From positions 105,234-169,233 of the forward strand of contig NZ_FUWX01000007.1 of assembly GCF_900167275.1 (NCBI RefSeq): a stretch of 64,000 nucleotides of DNA, in the 5' to 3' direction. Position numbers and translations under genes: made by a program. Under the pieces are notes generated by a model, which did not search any database, was not told the origin of the DNA, and saw nothing but the letters and a program-made list of their open reading frames with translations. This stretch comes from Cetobacterium ceti (GTDB lineage Bacteria > Fusobacteriota > Fusobacteriia > Fusobacteriales > Fusobacteriaceae). This document shows, piece by piece, positions 18,013 through 28,900 of the stretch; position 1 is the stretch's first letter, and every line of letters starts with the position of its first letter.

Positions 18013-18366
18013 ATGAAAAAGATAATATTAACTTTATTATTAGGAGCATCGCTTATATCTTACGGAGTAGAAAATGCACCTATTGAAAATATAAATTCTT
18101 TGGATCAAGTTACTTCAACAGATGAGGAGAGAATAGAGGATCCAGGAGTGGAATTCCAGGAAGGGACAGTTCAACAAAGTTCAAAGGGAGATTCCTTTAT
18201 GGTTGCATTTGGAATGAAAGACCCATCTATCCTAGCAGGTGGAGAGGCGGGAGTTACCGGGGGAGCAGGAGCAGGAGCAACAACATCTGCAACAGTCGGA
18301 GCAACAACAGGAACTGTAATTGCTAACCAAGGGGTAACAGGACCATTTACTCCATATACATATTAA
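18013..18366 (+). CDS. Small exported protein with Gly/Ala/Thr-rich tail
   Basis: A 117-residue protein of unknown function. Signal peptide MKKIILTLLLGASLISYG, then an acidic mid-section (DEERIEDPGVEFQEG) and a low-complexity C-terminal third rich in Gly, Ala and Thr, ending in TPFTPYTY-like aromatic sequence. No cysteine lipobox is present, so it is probably free in the periplasm or secreted. It is coupled to the barrel-like protein upstream with an AGGAGGAAA Shine-Dalgarno. A strong hairpin terminator follows. The pairing suggests a shared surface role, but nothing in the sequence defines it. Confidence 0.6.
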   Translation: MKKIILTLLLGASLISYGVENAPIENINSLDQVTSTDEERIEDPGVEFQEGTVQQSSKGDSFMVAFGMKDPSILAGGEAGVTGGAGAGATTSATVGATTGTVIANQGVTGPFTPYTY

Positions 18367-18370
18367 AAGT

Positions 18371-18403
18371 AAAAAAGACCTAGGGATAACCTAGGTCTTT
18401 TCT
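18371..18403. terminator. Bidirectional intrinsic terminator
   Basis: GACCTAGG (18377-18384), loop GATAA, CCTAGGTC (18390-18397), with A6 before and TTTTCT after. It serves the + strand secreted-protein pair and the convergent dps gene. Confidence 0.9.
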
Positions 18404-18412
18404 ATTTATAGC

Positions 18413-18862
18413 TTATTTAGCTAACCAAGCTGAATACATCCAAATGTGTTTTTGGTATAATGATCCAATATCAGTTAAGATAGCTAAAGTTTCTTGATCG
18501 TCTACATCCTCAGCAAGTCTAATAGTTACATTTAACTCATCTAGAAGAAGTTTGAAGTTTTCTAAAATTCCTTTTACGGCACATACTGCGTCATATGGTT
18601 TACTATCAATTTCTTCTAACATACCATGTTCTAAATATACTTTTAATGAAGCGAAAGGTCTTCCTCCTATCATTAAAATTCTTTCTGCAATGGCATCAAT
18701 GTGAGCATCAGTTTCAGACATAATTCCATCTAGCATTGGGTGAATAACAAAGAAGTGTTCTCCTACTAAGTTCCAGTGATAGTTGTGAACTATAGTTTTA
18801 AATATATGTAAGTTAGCTACATATTTGTTCATTTGATAAATTAATTCTTCTTTTTTATCCAT
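18413..18862 (-). CDS. dps: Dps-family DNA-protection/ferritin-like protein
   Basis: A 149-residue four-helix ferritin-like protein. The Dps ferroxidase signature is clear: NYHWNLVGEHFFVIHPMLD followed by DAHIDAIAERILMIGG, giving candidate iron ligands H29, H41, D45, D56 and E60. Dps forms a 12-subunit shell that oxidises and stores iron with hydrogen peroxide, protecting DNA in the cytoplasm. The short N terminus lacks a lysine-rich DNA-binding tail, so protection may be mainly through iron sequestration. The start is supported by AGGAGGT 9 bases upstream. It lies 53 bases downstream of the vanZ-like stop. I see no convincing PerR/Fur box. Confidence 0.9.
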   Translation of the reverse strand: MDKKEELIYQMNKYVANLHIFKTIVHNYHWNLVGEHFFVIHPMLDGIMSETDAHIDAIAERILMIGGRPFASLKVYLEHGMLEEIDSKPYDAVCAVKGILENFKLLLDELNVTIRLAEDVDDQETLAILTDIGSLYQKHIWMYSAWLAK

Positions 18863-18915
18863 GACGGATACCTCCTAGTGTTACTTTAAAATGGTCTTAT
18901 TTTCTTGACACTGTA

Positions 18916-19347
18916 CTATTTTAAAGATTGTATTTTTTTCCTTCTTTTTTCTAATATATTTTTAATATTAAAAAAAGTAAAACCTATAAAGCTTCCACAA
19001 AGGGCTCCTGTAGTATCTATTAAAACATCTGTAAATTGTGGTCCTCTACCAGGAATAAGACTTTGGTGAAACTCATCTGTTAGGGCATAAACAAAGGAAA
19101 ATAATACTGAGTAAAAGATATGTTTTCTAGTGATCTCACTAAAGGAAAGTAAACATGAAAATCCCAGGGCAAAGTATATGGAAAAGTGTGCAAGTTTTCG
19201 AATGTCTATTCCCATACTTTTTAAATCTATTCCTAGAAGTCTATAGAAAAAATTAGATTGATGTAGAGAATTTGTACCATCTTGCTGGGAAAAGTAAAAA
19301 ATAGTAATCATAATAATAAGGGTTAAAAATTTAAAAAATTTGCTGAT
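18916..19347 (-). CDS. VanZ-family membrane protein, possibly starting at a rare ATC codon
   Basis: A small membrane protein with the VanZ pattern: KLAHFSIYFALGFSCL, then a helix, then TDEFHQSLIPGRGPQFTDVLIDTTGALCG. The first ATG (19311, giving 131 residues) has no Shine-Dalgarno and would cut off the first membrane helix. Twelve codons upstream in frame, ATC at 19347-19345 lies exactly 6 bases after a perfect AGGAGGG (minus strand, 19360-19354). Starting there restores a full first helix (SKFFKFLTLIIMITIFYF), as in other VanZ proteins. An ATT at 19353 is closer to the Shine-Dalgarno. The function of VanZ-like proteins outside teicoplanin resistance is poorly known. Confidence 0.7.
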   Translation of the reverse strand: MSKFFKFLTLIIMITIFYFSQQDGTNSLHQSNFFYRLLGIDLKSMGIDIRKLAHFSIYFALGFSCLLSFSEITRKHIFYSVLFSFVYALTDEFHQSLIPGRGPQFTDVLIDTTGALCGSFIGFTFFNIKNILEKRRKKIQSLK

Positions 19348-19557
19348 AAAAATCCCTCCTGATATTTATATTCATAGTTAAATGGAATTTTAACATTAAA
19401 AAGTGAAAAATAAAATAGGAAAAAACAAAAAGGTTGGGTATAAAAAAAAGAATAAAAATTTCTTGGGGATTATATAGATGTTAACATTTATTTTGCATAG
19501 AGTAAGAATTTTGGGAGAAATTGTTTGAGAAATCCCCAAGGATACCAGAAATAAAAC

Positions 19558-19587
19558 TTTACAAAATATAGACTTAAACTGTATAAT
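19558..19587 (+). promoter_or_regulatory. Promoter of the small lipoprotein gene
   Basis: TTTACA (19558-19563), an 18-base spacer and a perfect TATAAT (19582-19587), 41 bases upstream of the ATG at 19628. The gap 19348-19627 is otherwise A/T-rich, with no other feature seen. Confidence 0.7.
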
Positions 19588-19627
19588 AATAGTGAAACTA
19601 TTATTTTTTAAAGGAGTTTGATAAGTC

Positions 19628-19813
19628 ATGAAAAAAGTTTTATTAGCAATGGGATTAGTAGCATTATTAGGAGCTTGTTCATCTACAAAACCAGCTCAAG
19701 AGCCAACACCTGCACCAGAAGCAGTTGTAGTTGAGCAGGTTCAAACAGAGGCAGTTGTAGTTGAGCAACCAGAAACTGCACCTATAGTTAACAAAGTTAT
19801 AATGGATAAGTAA
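19628..19813 (+). CDS. Small outer-membrane-type lipoprotein with 10-residue repeat
   Basis: A 61-residue prolipoprotein. The signal peptide ends in the lipobox LLGAC, so the mature protein would start at a lipidated cysteine near residue 17 and be only about 45 residues. The mature part is Pro/Glu/Val-rich and holds a tandem 10-residue unit (EAVVVEQ twice). The underlying 17-base direct repeat is at 19721-19737 and 19751-19767. It has a strong promoter and AAAGGAG Shine-Dalgarno and is followed by a strong terminator, so it is probably abundant. It immediately precedes the gene for the giant outer-membrane protein. A structural or partner role is possible; the function is unknown. Confidence 0.75.
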   Translation: MKKVLLAMGLVALLGACSSTKPAQEPTPAPEAVVVEQVQTEAVVVEQPETAPIVNKVIMDK

Positions 19814-19834
19814 TAGTTAAGAAATATAAAATGG

Positions 19835-19874
19835 GGGGAGTTCATTTCATAGAGATGAACTCCTCTTTTTTTTT
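19835..19874 (+). terminator. Strong intrinsic terminator between lipoprotein and giant gene
   Basis: GGAGTTCAT (19837-19845) pairs with ATGAACTCC (19855-19863), followed by CTC and a run of nine Ts. Only about 36 bases separate it from the giant gene's start, and no promoter is visible in that space. The 15.9-kb gene may therefore depend on read-through. Confidence 0.88.
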
Positions 19875-19910
19875 ATGTCAAAATAAAGTCTAAAAAATAA
19901 GGAGATAGAA

Positions 19911-22900
19911 TTGAGAAAGTTTAGTGTTTTGCTGATTTTAATAACTCTTTTTACTTTTGCCTTAGGAGATACAAATGGAGTTGTAATGGAGATTAATAAA
20001 ATTTTGCCAAGTGGAAATTTTTATGACAATGGAGATGAAGTTTCCTATACTGTTGTAATTGAAAACTTGGGAGAAAATCCAGTTAAAGGGGATTTAAATG
20101 TACCCTTTGGAAGTTTAGGTTATTTTACAAAAACATCCATAGATGGAGATAGTGAAGTAAATAATTTAAATATAAGAGATGTTCAGCTTTTAAGTGGAGA
20201 GAGTAAAAGATACAACTTAAAGGGGATTATAGGTCCAGAGGTAAATAGCTCTATTGTTTTAAATGGAACTTTTACCTATGGAGGAACCCTTGTAAAAAGT
20301 TCTTCAAATCCTATAGAAAGAATTAAATATTCCCTAAGTGGAACTATGGAAGCATCTAAATCCTACTATGAATTAGGAGGAGAGGTGACCTATGTTATTA
20401 CTTTGAAAAATACAGGGGATTCCATAGTAAAAAATATATCCCTTGAGGATAATTTAAACTTTAGTGATGTTTTTCAAAGTTCAAAAATAACTTCCATGGT
20501 AAATGGGGGTATTACCAATGGAGGAGTATATGGCCCTAGTGGAAGCTTAAATGTAACAGGGGCTATTTTAGATATTGGGGGAAGTATAAAATATATTATA
20601 ACTGGGAAAGTAAAGGATACATATAGAGGTCCCATAGAAAGTAATTTTACCTATAGTGTTAGAGGAGAAAAAACTCAGGTAGAGGGACCTACACTGAATT
20701 TAGTAAAGTATTCCTATGGTGGGACTTTAATAGGAAATGAAAAAACCTATGTACCAGGGGGAAATATAAATTTTGCCTTAAATATAGAGAATAAAAGTAC
20801 AACAATACCCATAAGCAATATGGTTGTAAATATGGGATTTAGTTCTATAAAGGTAAAGGGACCTAGAGGTAACTTTATAGATGGAATAAATATGGGAGAT
20901 TTAAAGGATAAGTATTTAATAGAATATATAGGCCCTGGAGAGAGTAAAAGTATAAATTTTACATGTAATATAAATAAAAATGCAGTGGGACCTATTGAAA
21001 TAAATCCTATTTTAACAGATAGAAATGGGGATAGCTTAAATGTGACTCCTATGGTTTTTGATTCAAAACCTGGACTATTTTCCCTAAAGAGGTTTATAAG
21101 TACTAAACAGAAAAAATATTATCCAGGAGATTCATGGGATTATGTAATAGAAATAGGAAATAGTAGTGAAGGAATTGCCTATGGAGGTACCCTAGAGGAT
21201 AAAATAGGAGATATTGTTACAAAACTTAGTAATAGTGGAGATGGAAATAGTTCCCTAGATACAGAGGGAAGCCCTTTTAAATCTTGGAATATAACCATGG
21301 AATCCACAGGGGAAGCATATTCAGATTTACTATCTAAGGGAAGTACCCTAAGTGATAGTAATTTAGAGGATAAGAATATTATTATTTATCCAGGGGGAAC
21401 CTTAACCTATAAAATATCTTGTAAAACCAATAATAGAGCCATAGGGCCTATTATAAATGGTGGGGAGCTAAGTGGAATGGGAGAGCATGAGGTATTATCT
21501 ATGGACCCCATACTTCCAGAACCTTTGGAAACCAAGGGAGAGATAAAAAAATATACTACAAAAACAGAGTATGAACCAGGGGATATAATAACCTATACAA
21601 TAGAGGCTAAAAATCCTAGTAATACTGAGTATTTAAATAATTTAAAAATAAGTGATTATATAAGTGAAATAAAGGCCCTAGATTATAATAATAATTTGGT
21701 AAATGCCTTTGAAAGTTGGAGTATAACAGTTGATAAAACAGGGGGATTAGGAACTGCACCTGGGACTTTTAACTATGGGGTATTTAATCCTGGAAATGAG
21801 AATCTATCATTAAATGGAGATATAGGCCCAGGGGGATATATAACTTATATTTTAAAATGTAAGGTAAATAAAAATGTGGTGGGACCTATTATTGACAATA
21901 TAAAAAGTGATACTGTTCAAGAAATAGGAACTGCAATTAAAATGGCACCACCTAAGTTAAGGGTGAGTAAAAATGTAGATAGTACAGAGTATACTCCAGG
22001 AAGTTATTTAATTTATGATATTCGTGTGGAAAACCATGGAAATGGTATAGGAGTAAATATTCCCATTGAGGATGAACTAGATAATATAAAAACAACCCTA
22101 ATAGATAAAAGCTTAGGAAAGGCTTATAAATCTTGGACAATAGATAGTAGTGTTTACTCTATAGATGGGAAAGATCTTTCAGGGGTAAGTGATTCTGGAA
22201 TGTCAGGAACTTTAACAGATGTACCACTAAATGTAAAGGGAAGAATCTATCCTGGAGAGGGGATTTTATATAAAATAAAAGCTTATATAAATGATATGGC
22301 TCAGGGCGAGATTATAAATAGAGCTAGGGCAAATAGTGAACTTATAAGTGATAGGGGAGCTATTACAAGAGCACCAAATGTCACAATGGATGTAATGTCA
22401 AATGTAGGGAGTTACCCTGTAAGTGACAATAAAATTACCTATACCATAGTATTTAAAAATAATAAAACAAGTGGATTTGCCCTAGGAGTTCCTGTGAAGG
22501 ATGAAATATCTAAAATTTCAGGGGAACTTTTAAGAGGGGGAAGTGGAACTGTTTTTAAAAATTGGACCACAGAGGTTACAACTAGTGGAATAGGGTCAAG
22601 TATAGATAAGACTCCAGGCCCTAATGAGGATATTGATACAAAGGTAAATATAGCCCCTGGAGGAGAGGTTGTAATAAAAATAACTGGAACAATTGACAAT
22701 AGAGGAGAGGACCATATTTTATATGGAGCCTTTACCAATAAAGTTCTAGGAAATGGAAGTAGTAAATCAGTTACCATAGTGCCCAAAGCTCCCCTTATTA
22801 AAATAATAAAAAAGGTGGAGGAGAACTACTATGATTTAATGGTCACAGAACAAAAATATGTTCACTATGAGATTTTAGTAGAAAACAGTGGAAGTGGATA

Positions 22901-25900
22901 TTTAAATAATGGAATTTTACAAGATAGTTTAAAATCAGTTGTGGATAAGGGTGGCAATATAGCTTTAAAAACCTTTACCATATCAGTTGGAGAGTTAAAG
23001 GGAGAGGGAACCTATGTATATTCCTTTAATAAAAATGAAAACTTAAATGTACCAATAGATATAGCTCCTAGGGGTTATGTATTGATGAAAGTTGTGGGGA
23101 CTTTAAATGATAATGTCCATGGAGAGATAGTAAATAAAGGAACCATAAGTGATGATAAATATGGAATACATTTAAGTGCCACTGCAACAATAGATGAACT
23201 TCAAACTGAAAATACAGATAACAATACTATTTATGTTCATAAATATACAGATACTTTAGATATGACCCCAGGAGAGGATTTTACCTATCATATTGAAGTA
23301 TATAATAATTCAAGTAAACCTTTAAAAAATATAGCCATAGATGATAACCTAGATAGAATTTTAGGAAGAGGGGCCAATGATGGAAATGGAACCATAAGTG
23401 ATGTTCCCAATGTAAGGGTATTTGATTCTTGGAAAATTGAAACAGGGGGATTACCAGGAGATTTAAAACCTTGGGAGAAACTAAACTTTACCATAAAGGC
23501 CCATGTAAATCCAAAGATATTACCTGAAAGGGTAAAAAATATTGTTACAGTTCATTCAAAAACACCAGTAAATGGAAAGTATGAAGTTTATGGAAGAGCC
23601 ACTGTAACCAATGGAGTTTTAGGAGGATATGGGAATATTTCAAAGGTTATAAAGGTAAATGGGGTAACCATGGGAGCTTTAGGAAGATATGTCCCAGGGG
23701 ATGAAATTACCTACACCATAAAAATAGCCAATTCTGGAAGGGGATATTTAAATAATTATAGAATCAATGAAAATATAAGTGGAATAATGGTGGACCTTTT
23801 AGGAGGAGAGAATAGAGGAAATCTGTTTAATAACAATTGGACTCTTACCTTTGAAAAAAATCTTTCTAAAATAACCAAGGGAAATACAGTTCCCATACCT
23901 GAGGGAGATATAAGAAATAATGGGAATTTAAATGGAGTTGTGGATATAGCTCCAGGAGATTATTTGGTATATGAGGTAAAGGGTAAAATTAGAAAGGATA
24001 TAGGTGGAGATATAAATATAGGAGGTTCTAAATTAGAGCCCTATAGATATAACTTAAAAATAAGTAAAAAGGCAGATGGATTAAACTATGAACCTGGCCA
24101 TGAAATTACCTATACCCTTACAGCTGAAAATAATAGTTCTGGAAATGGAAGTAAGATAAATCTTTTAGATGATTTAGGAGCTGTTAAAGTTCTAGGATTA
24201 AGTGGAGAAAAAATTCCTGCCTTTACAAGTATTAACAGTGTAACAGTGGAAAAAGTAGGAGAGGGAACCATAGGAGATATTCCTTCTGACTATAGGGAAA
24301 GTAAAAAACTAAATACAAATATTTCACTACCTATAGGTGGGAAAGTTGTATATAAAGTAAATGCCACTGTAAATGAGAAAGCTGTGGGAACTATAACTAA
24401 TATTTTAAATGTTGGAGAGGATAAAGTATCCTCAGGAGTTAGTTCAGCTAGAGACAGAATGAAAATAAGCAATAAAATATTAAATTATATGGATGGAAAT
24501 AAAAATATTTTATCTGAAAAGAAATATACCCCTGGAGGATACATAACCTATGAAATCACTTTAAAAAATACAGGGGCAGGTTCTGTGGATGATTATAAAT
24601 TAGAGGATAGTTTATCTTCTATTTCTAGTGACTATGGAAATGGAACTAGGGGAAGAGTCTTTGATTCTTGGACCATAGAGGCAGATTATAATAAAAATGG
24701 AATTAGTTCTCCAGGAAGTTTTTCCAATAATAAGGATATAAATACTCTAGTGGATATAGGACCAGGAGAGACTATAACCTATAAAATAGTAGGGAAGTTA
24801 AATCAAAACCTAGTTGGGAACTTTGTAAATAGTATTTACTTCAATGGAGTAAGAAGAGATTCAGAAAACTCCCAAATGGGAGATTCAAAGGTTCTTTTAA
24901 CCCAAAGTATTTTAGATGATAAAAGTAATTATGCTCCAGGAGATGAGATTACCTATTTAATTACTTTAGAAAATACAGGATTAGGAACCTCATACAATAG
25001 GGAGTTTTTAGATGATTTAAGTAATATGACAAGTGAAGTTTCAGGGGATGGAAACTTTAGGGAAAATCCCTTTGAAAATTGGGAAGTAACACCAAAATTC
25101 TTTACTCCTTCAATGGTTGGGAATAACTTAAGTGGACTAGGAGATTATGAAATAAAACCAGGAAATTCCCTAAATACCAAGAGTTTAATAATAGCTCCTA
25201 TGGGTGGGAAAATAGAGTTTACCATAAAGTGTAAAATAAAGCCTATTACCATGGGGAAAATTATAAATAAAGTTGCCTATGACAACTTAAGTAGAAGTAC
25301 CACTGTAAAACCCTATGAGGGAAGGGCAGACCTTACAAATATAGTTGAAACTTTAGGGGGAAAACCTTATACCTCATCTATGAATTATGTTCCTGGGGAG
25401 AAAATAACATATCTTCTAAAGGTTAAAAATACAGGAAGAGGTTATTTAAGAAATGTTCCCATAAGGGATGACTTTAATGGAGTTTTAGGAAAATTAGGTG
25501 GAGTTGAAAATAGGGTACCTGTTTTAAGAAATATTCTTTTAACAAAGGAAATAGTTCCAGGGGATGTTCCTGGTAAAACATATTTACAAGTTAATAGTTC
25601 TAAAAATTATTACCTAGATGAAATAGGGGATATAGCCCCAGGGGCAACTGTTGTTTATAAAATGAGTGGAAATATAAGCAATAGAGCCCTAGGAACAATT
25701 GGAGAAAATAGTTTTTCTGTGGGGAATTTAAATAAACTTTCCCAAAGAATAAACTCAGCTCCAAGTGTTATAGTTGCTAGTAAAAACCTAGTGGATACAA
25801 GTTTAAATACCTATAAACCAGGGGATATTATAAAATATAGATTGTTTATTGAAAACAAGGGAAAAGGTTATAGTGATAATCTTAAAATTAGTGATTTATT

Positions 25901-28900
25901 AGGAAGCATAAAGGGTGAAATAATAGGGGAAACCATGGGGAATATTTTTACAGGGTGTACCATAAGTAGAAATATAAATAATAAAAATACAAATTCCCCT
26001 ACCTATATAGATGGAACAACTACAGCCCAAGGAATTGTAGAAAGAGGAGATATAGCTCCTGGGGATTCTGTGGAATACTTAATAGATGCCAAAGTTGGTG
26101 GAAACGTTGTAGGGAAGGTCTATAATATGGCCACAGTGGGAGATGAAAAGTTAATAACTAAGGAGTTAACATTAGAACCTGTGGGAAAAGGGGATTTAAT
26201 AATAAGTAAAAATGTAGATGAAATGGTAAATGGAAGTTACCTTTACAACCCAGGTGGAAGTATTAAATATAAAATAATAGTAGAAAATAATTCTTTAACT
26301 ACTTTAAATGATTTAAAGTTAGAGGACTATCTTTCAAATATAGAAACAGAACTTTCAGGAGATTTAAAGGGAAAAGCCCTAGAGGGAAACTGGACCATAG
26401 TTCCTAAATTAACAAGGGGAAATATAGAAAATGCCTATTTAAGAAATATAAAACCCAGTGGAAACTTAAATGGAACTGTGGATTTACCTAAGGAGTCAAC
26501 TTTAGAAATAGATATAAATGCCATAGGAGGAAGAAGAGCTTTAGGTACCATAGATAACTCTATGAATTGGTCTTATACTCCACTTGGAACACAGGTAGTA
26601 AGAGCTAAGACTTTAAATCCAAGTAAGGGGAAAATGGCCATAAGTTTAAGTGGAAGTTCTGAAAAATACTCTCCAGGAAAGAATTTCACATATACAATTA
26701 AGGTAAAAAATATAGGACCTGGATTTATAAACAATGGAGAGATTAGAGATAATTTAAAGAATATTTTAATAAAAACTGTGGATAAGGGAGAACATAAAGG
26801 CCTAGGTCAAATGACCTTAAGCGAAGTCAGTTCCCTTAGCCAAAATACAGTTATCACTGAGAAAAGTTTAGTAGACAATATGCTCTATGTAAAAGGAGAT
26901 ATAGCCCCTGGGGATATTGTAACTATAAAGGTAAGTGGAGTTGTAAACGAGGAGGGAATAGGTCCCCTTACAAATGTGGTAACAGGAACTTATAATGGAG
27001 AAAATGTAAGTAGTAATACTTTAACTGTTCAGGCAAATCCTGGGATAATATCTGGAACAAAGGCAGTTGTAGGAAGTGGAGGACCAAACTATGAGGACAA
27101 TGGACCTTTGGTTTATACTTTAACTTTAAAAAATACAGGGCTAGGTTGGGCCTATGATATTCCTGTAAAGGATGAGATTAGTAAAATATTAGCTAAAAGT
27201 GTTTCAGGAAATGATGAAAGTGCTTTAGGAGTTAAAAGTATAGATATAAAAAATATTAAATATATTTCTGGAGATTACAGTGGACCTAAGGATTTAAATT
27301 GCACTATAGGACTGGCCCCAGGAGCCACTGGAGAAATAATTATAAACACAGTGGTAAATAATCATATAGTTGGGAAAATAGAAAATACAGGAGTGGTAAA
27401 TGGAGAAAATACAAATACAGTTATTTCCACTCCCAAAATAACTTCATTTAACTTAAGTTTAAATAGTGATAGTAAAAACTATACCTATTCCTCAGTTGAT
27501 AAAGATGGAGGATATATAATCTATACAATCTCCCTTGAAAATAAGGGTAAAAGTTCAGGGGTGTTAGCCCTAAAGGATTTACTAGGGGAGATAAAGGTTA
27601 AAAGTAATAAAAATCAAATGATAAATGCCTTTAAAAATTGGGAGCTTTTAAGTGTTACAAAACCTCAAAGGTCGGATTTTACAATATCTTCAAAGGTAAA
27701 TGAAATAACTACCAAGGACTTAGAAGTTTGGGGAATTTTTGAAGCTACCAAGGAAAAATTAGTTTTAAAGGTGAAATGTTATTTAAATGAAACTATAGGG
27801 GAAGTTCCCATGGAAAACATTGAAAATACAGTGGCACTTCACTATAAGGAAAAAGTAAATACAACCTCTGTTACAGTGGAGAAATCACCAAGTATTCTAG
27901 GTGTGAAAAAGAAAATACTTACACTAAATGGGTCTTCATTTACAGGAAATGAAACCTATAAACCAGGGGATACAATTGAGTATTTAATCACTGTGGAAAA
28001 CAGTGGTCTTGGTTTTGGAGATAATGTAACCATAAAAGATAACTTAAATAAACTTACAGGGGAACTTTTTGGAAATAAAATAGGTAACCTTATTTTAAAT
28101 GGAACTATGGAAGAAAATAATAGTTCACCTCTTACATATTCCATGGTGAAGGGAGATTCAAATGGAATAGAGGGAACAATTAACTTAGGACCAAAATCCA
28201 CAAGTACTTTTAAAGTTAAGGGGGTTATAAACCCTCTAGCTTTAGGAACAATTCCTAAAAACCAAGTGACTCTAGGAAATTTAAGTGGTTATAGTGAAGA
28301 GCTAAAGGGAGCCTTGGGAAGTTTAAAGTATTCAGGAGAGATATTAAGTGGAAAAACCTACTACCCAGGAAGTAAGATAACCTATCTTCTAAGTGTGGAA
28401 AATGATGGAAAGGGATATTTAGATGATATTCCTGTGGGAGATATACTGTCTTCTATAAAAACTACAGGTATAGGGGAAAAAGATGTAAATCCATTTAGTA
28501 AAACTGTAATAGCCCTAAGAGTAGATGGGCAAACCCAGTATTTTCTAAATAATACCTATCCCTTAGAGGGAAGTGATCTAAATGATAAATTGGATTTATC
28601 CCCAGGGGGAAAGGTTGAATTTTTAATAACAGGAACTGTAAAACCAGGTATCTATGGAGATATAGAAAATATTTTACAGGTGAATAATAATAAAATCTCC
28701 TTAATATCCAAACCAGTTTTAGGGAATATAACATTGGAGAAAAATGTTATAAACCCAACCTATGTACCAGAGGGAGATGTGGCCTATACTATTAAAATAG
28801 AAAACAATTCCCAAGGAATAGCTCACAATGTAAATTTACAAGATTTAATAGGAAATATAAAATCTTTAAATGGACAAAGAAATTTAGTACAAGCTCTTAA

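Noticed and set aside
18904..18932. TTGACA-like promoter on the + strand between dps and vanZ
   Set aside because: It points into the antisense of vanZ with no matching -10 and no plausible product.
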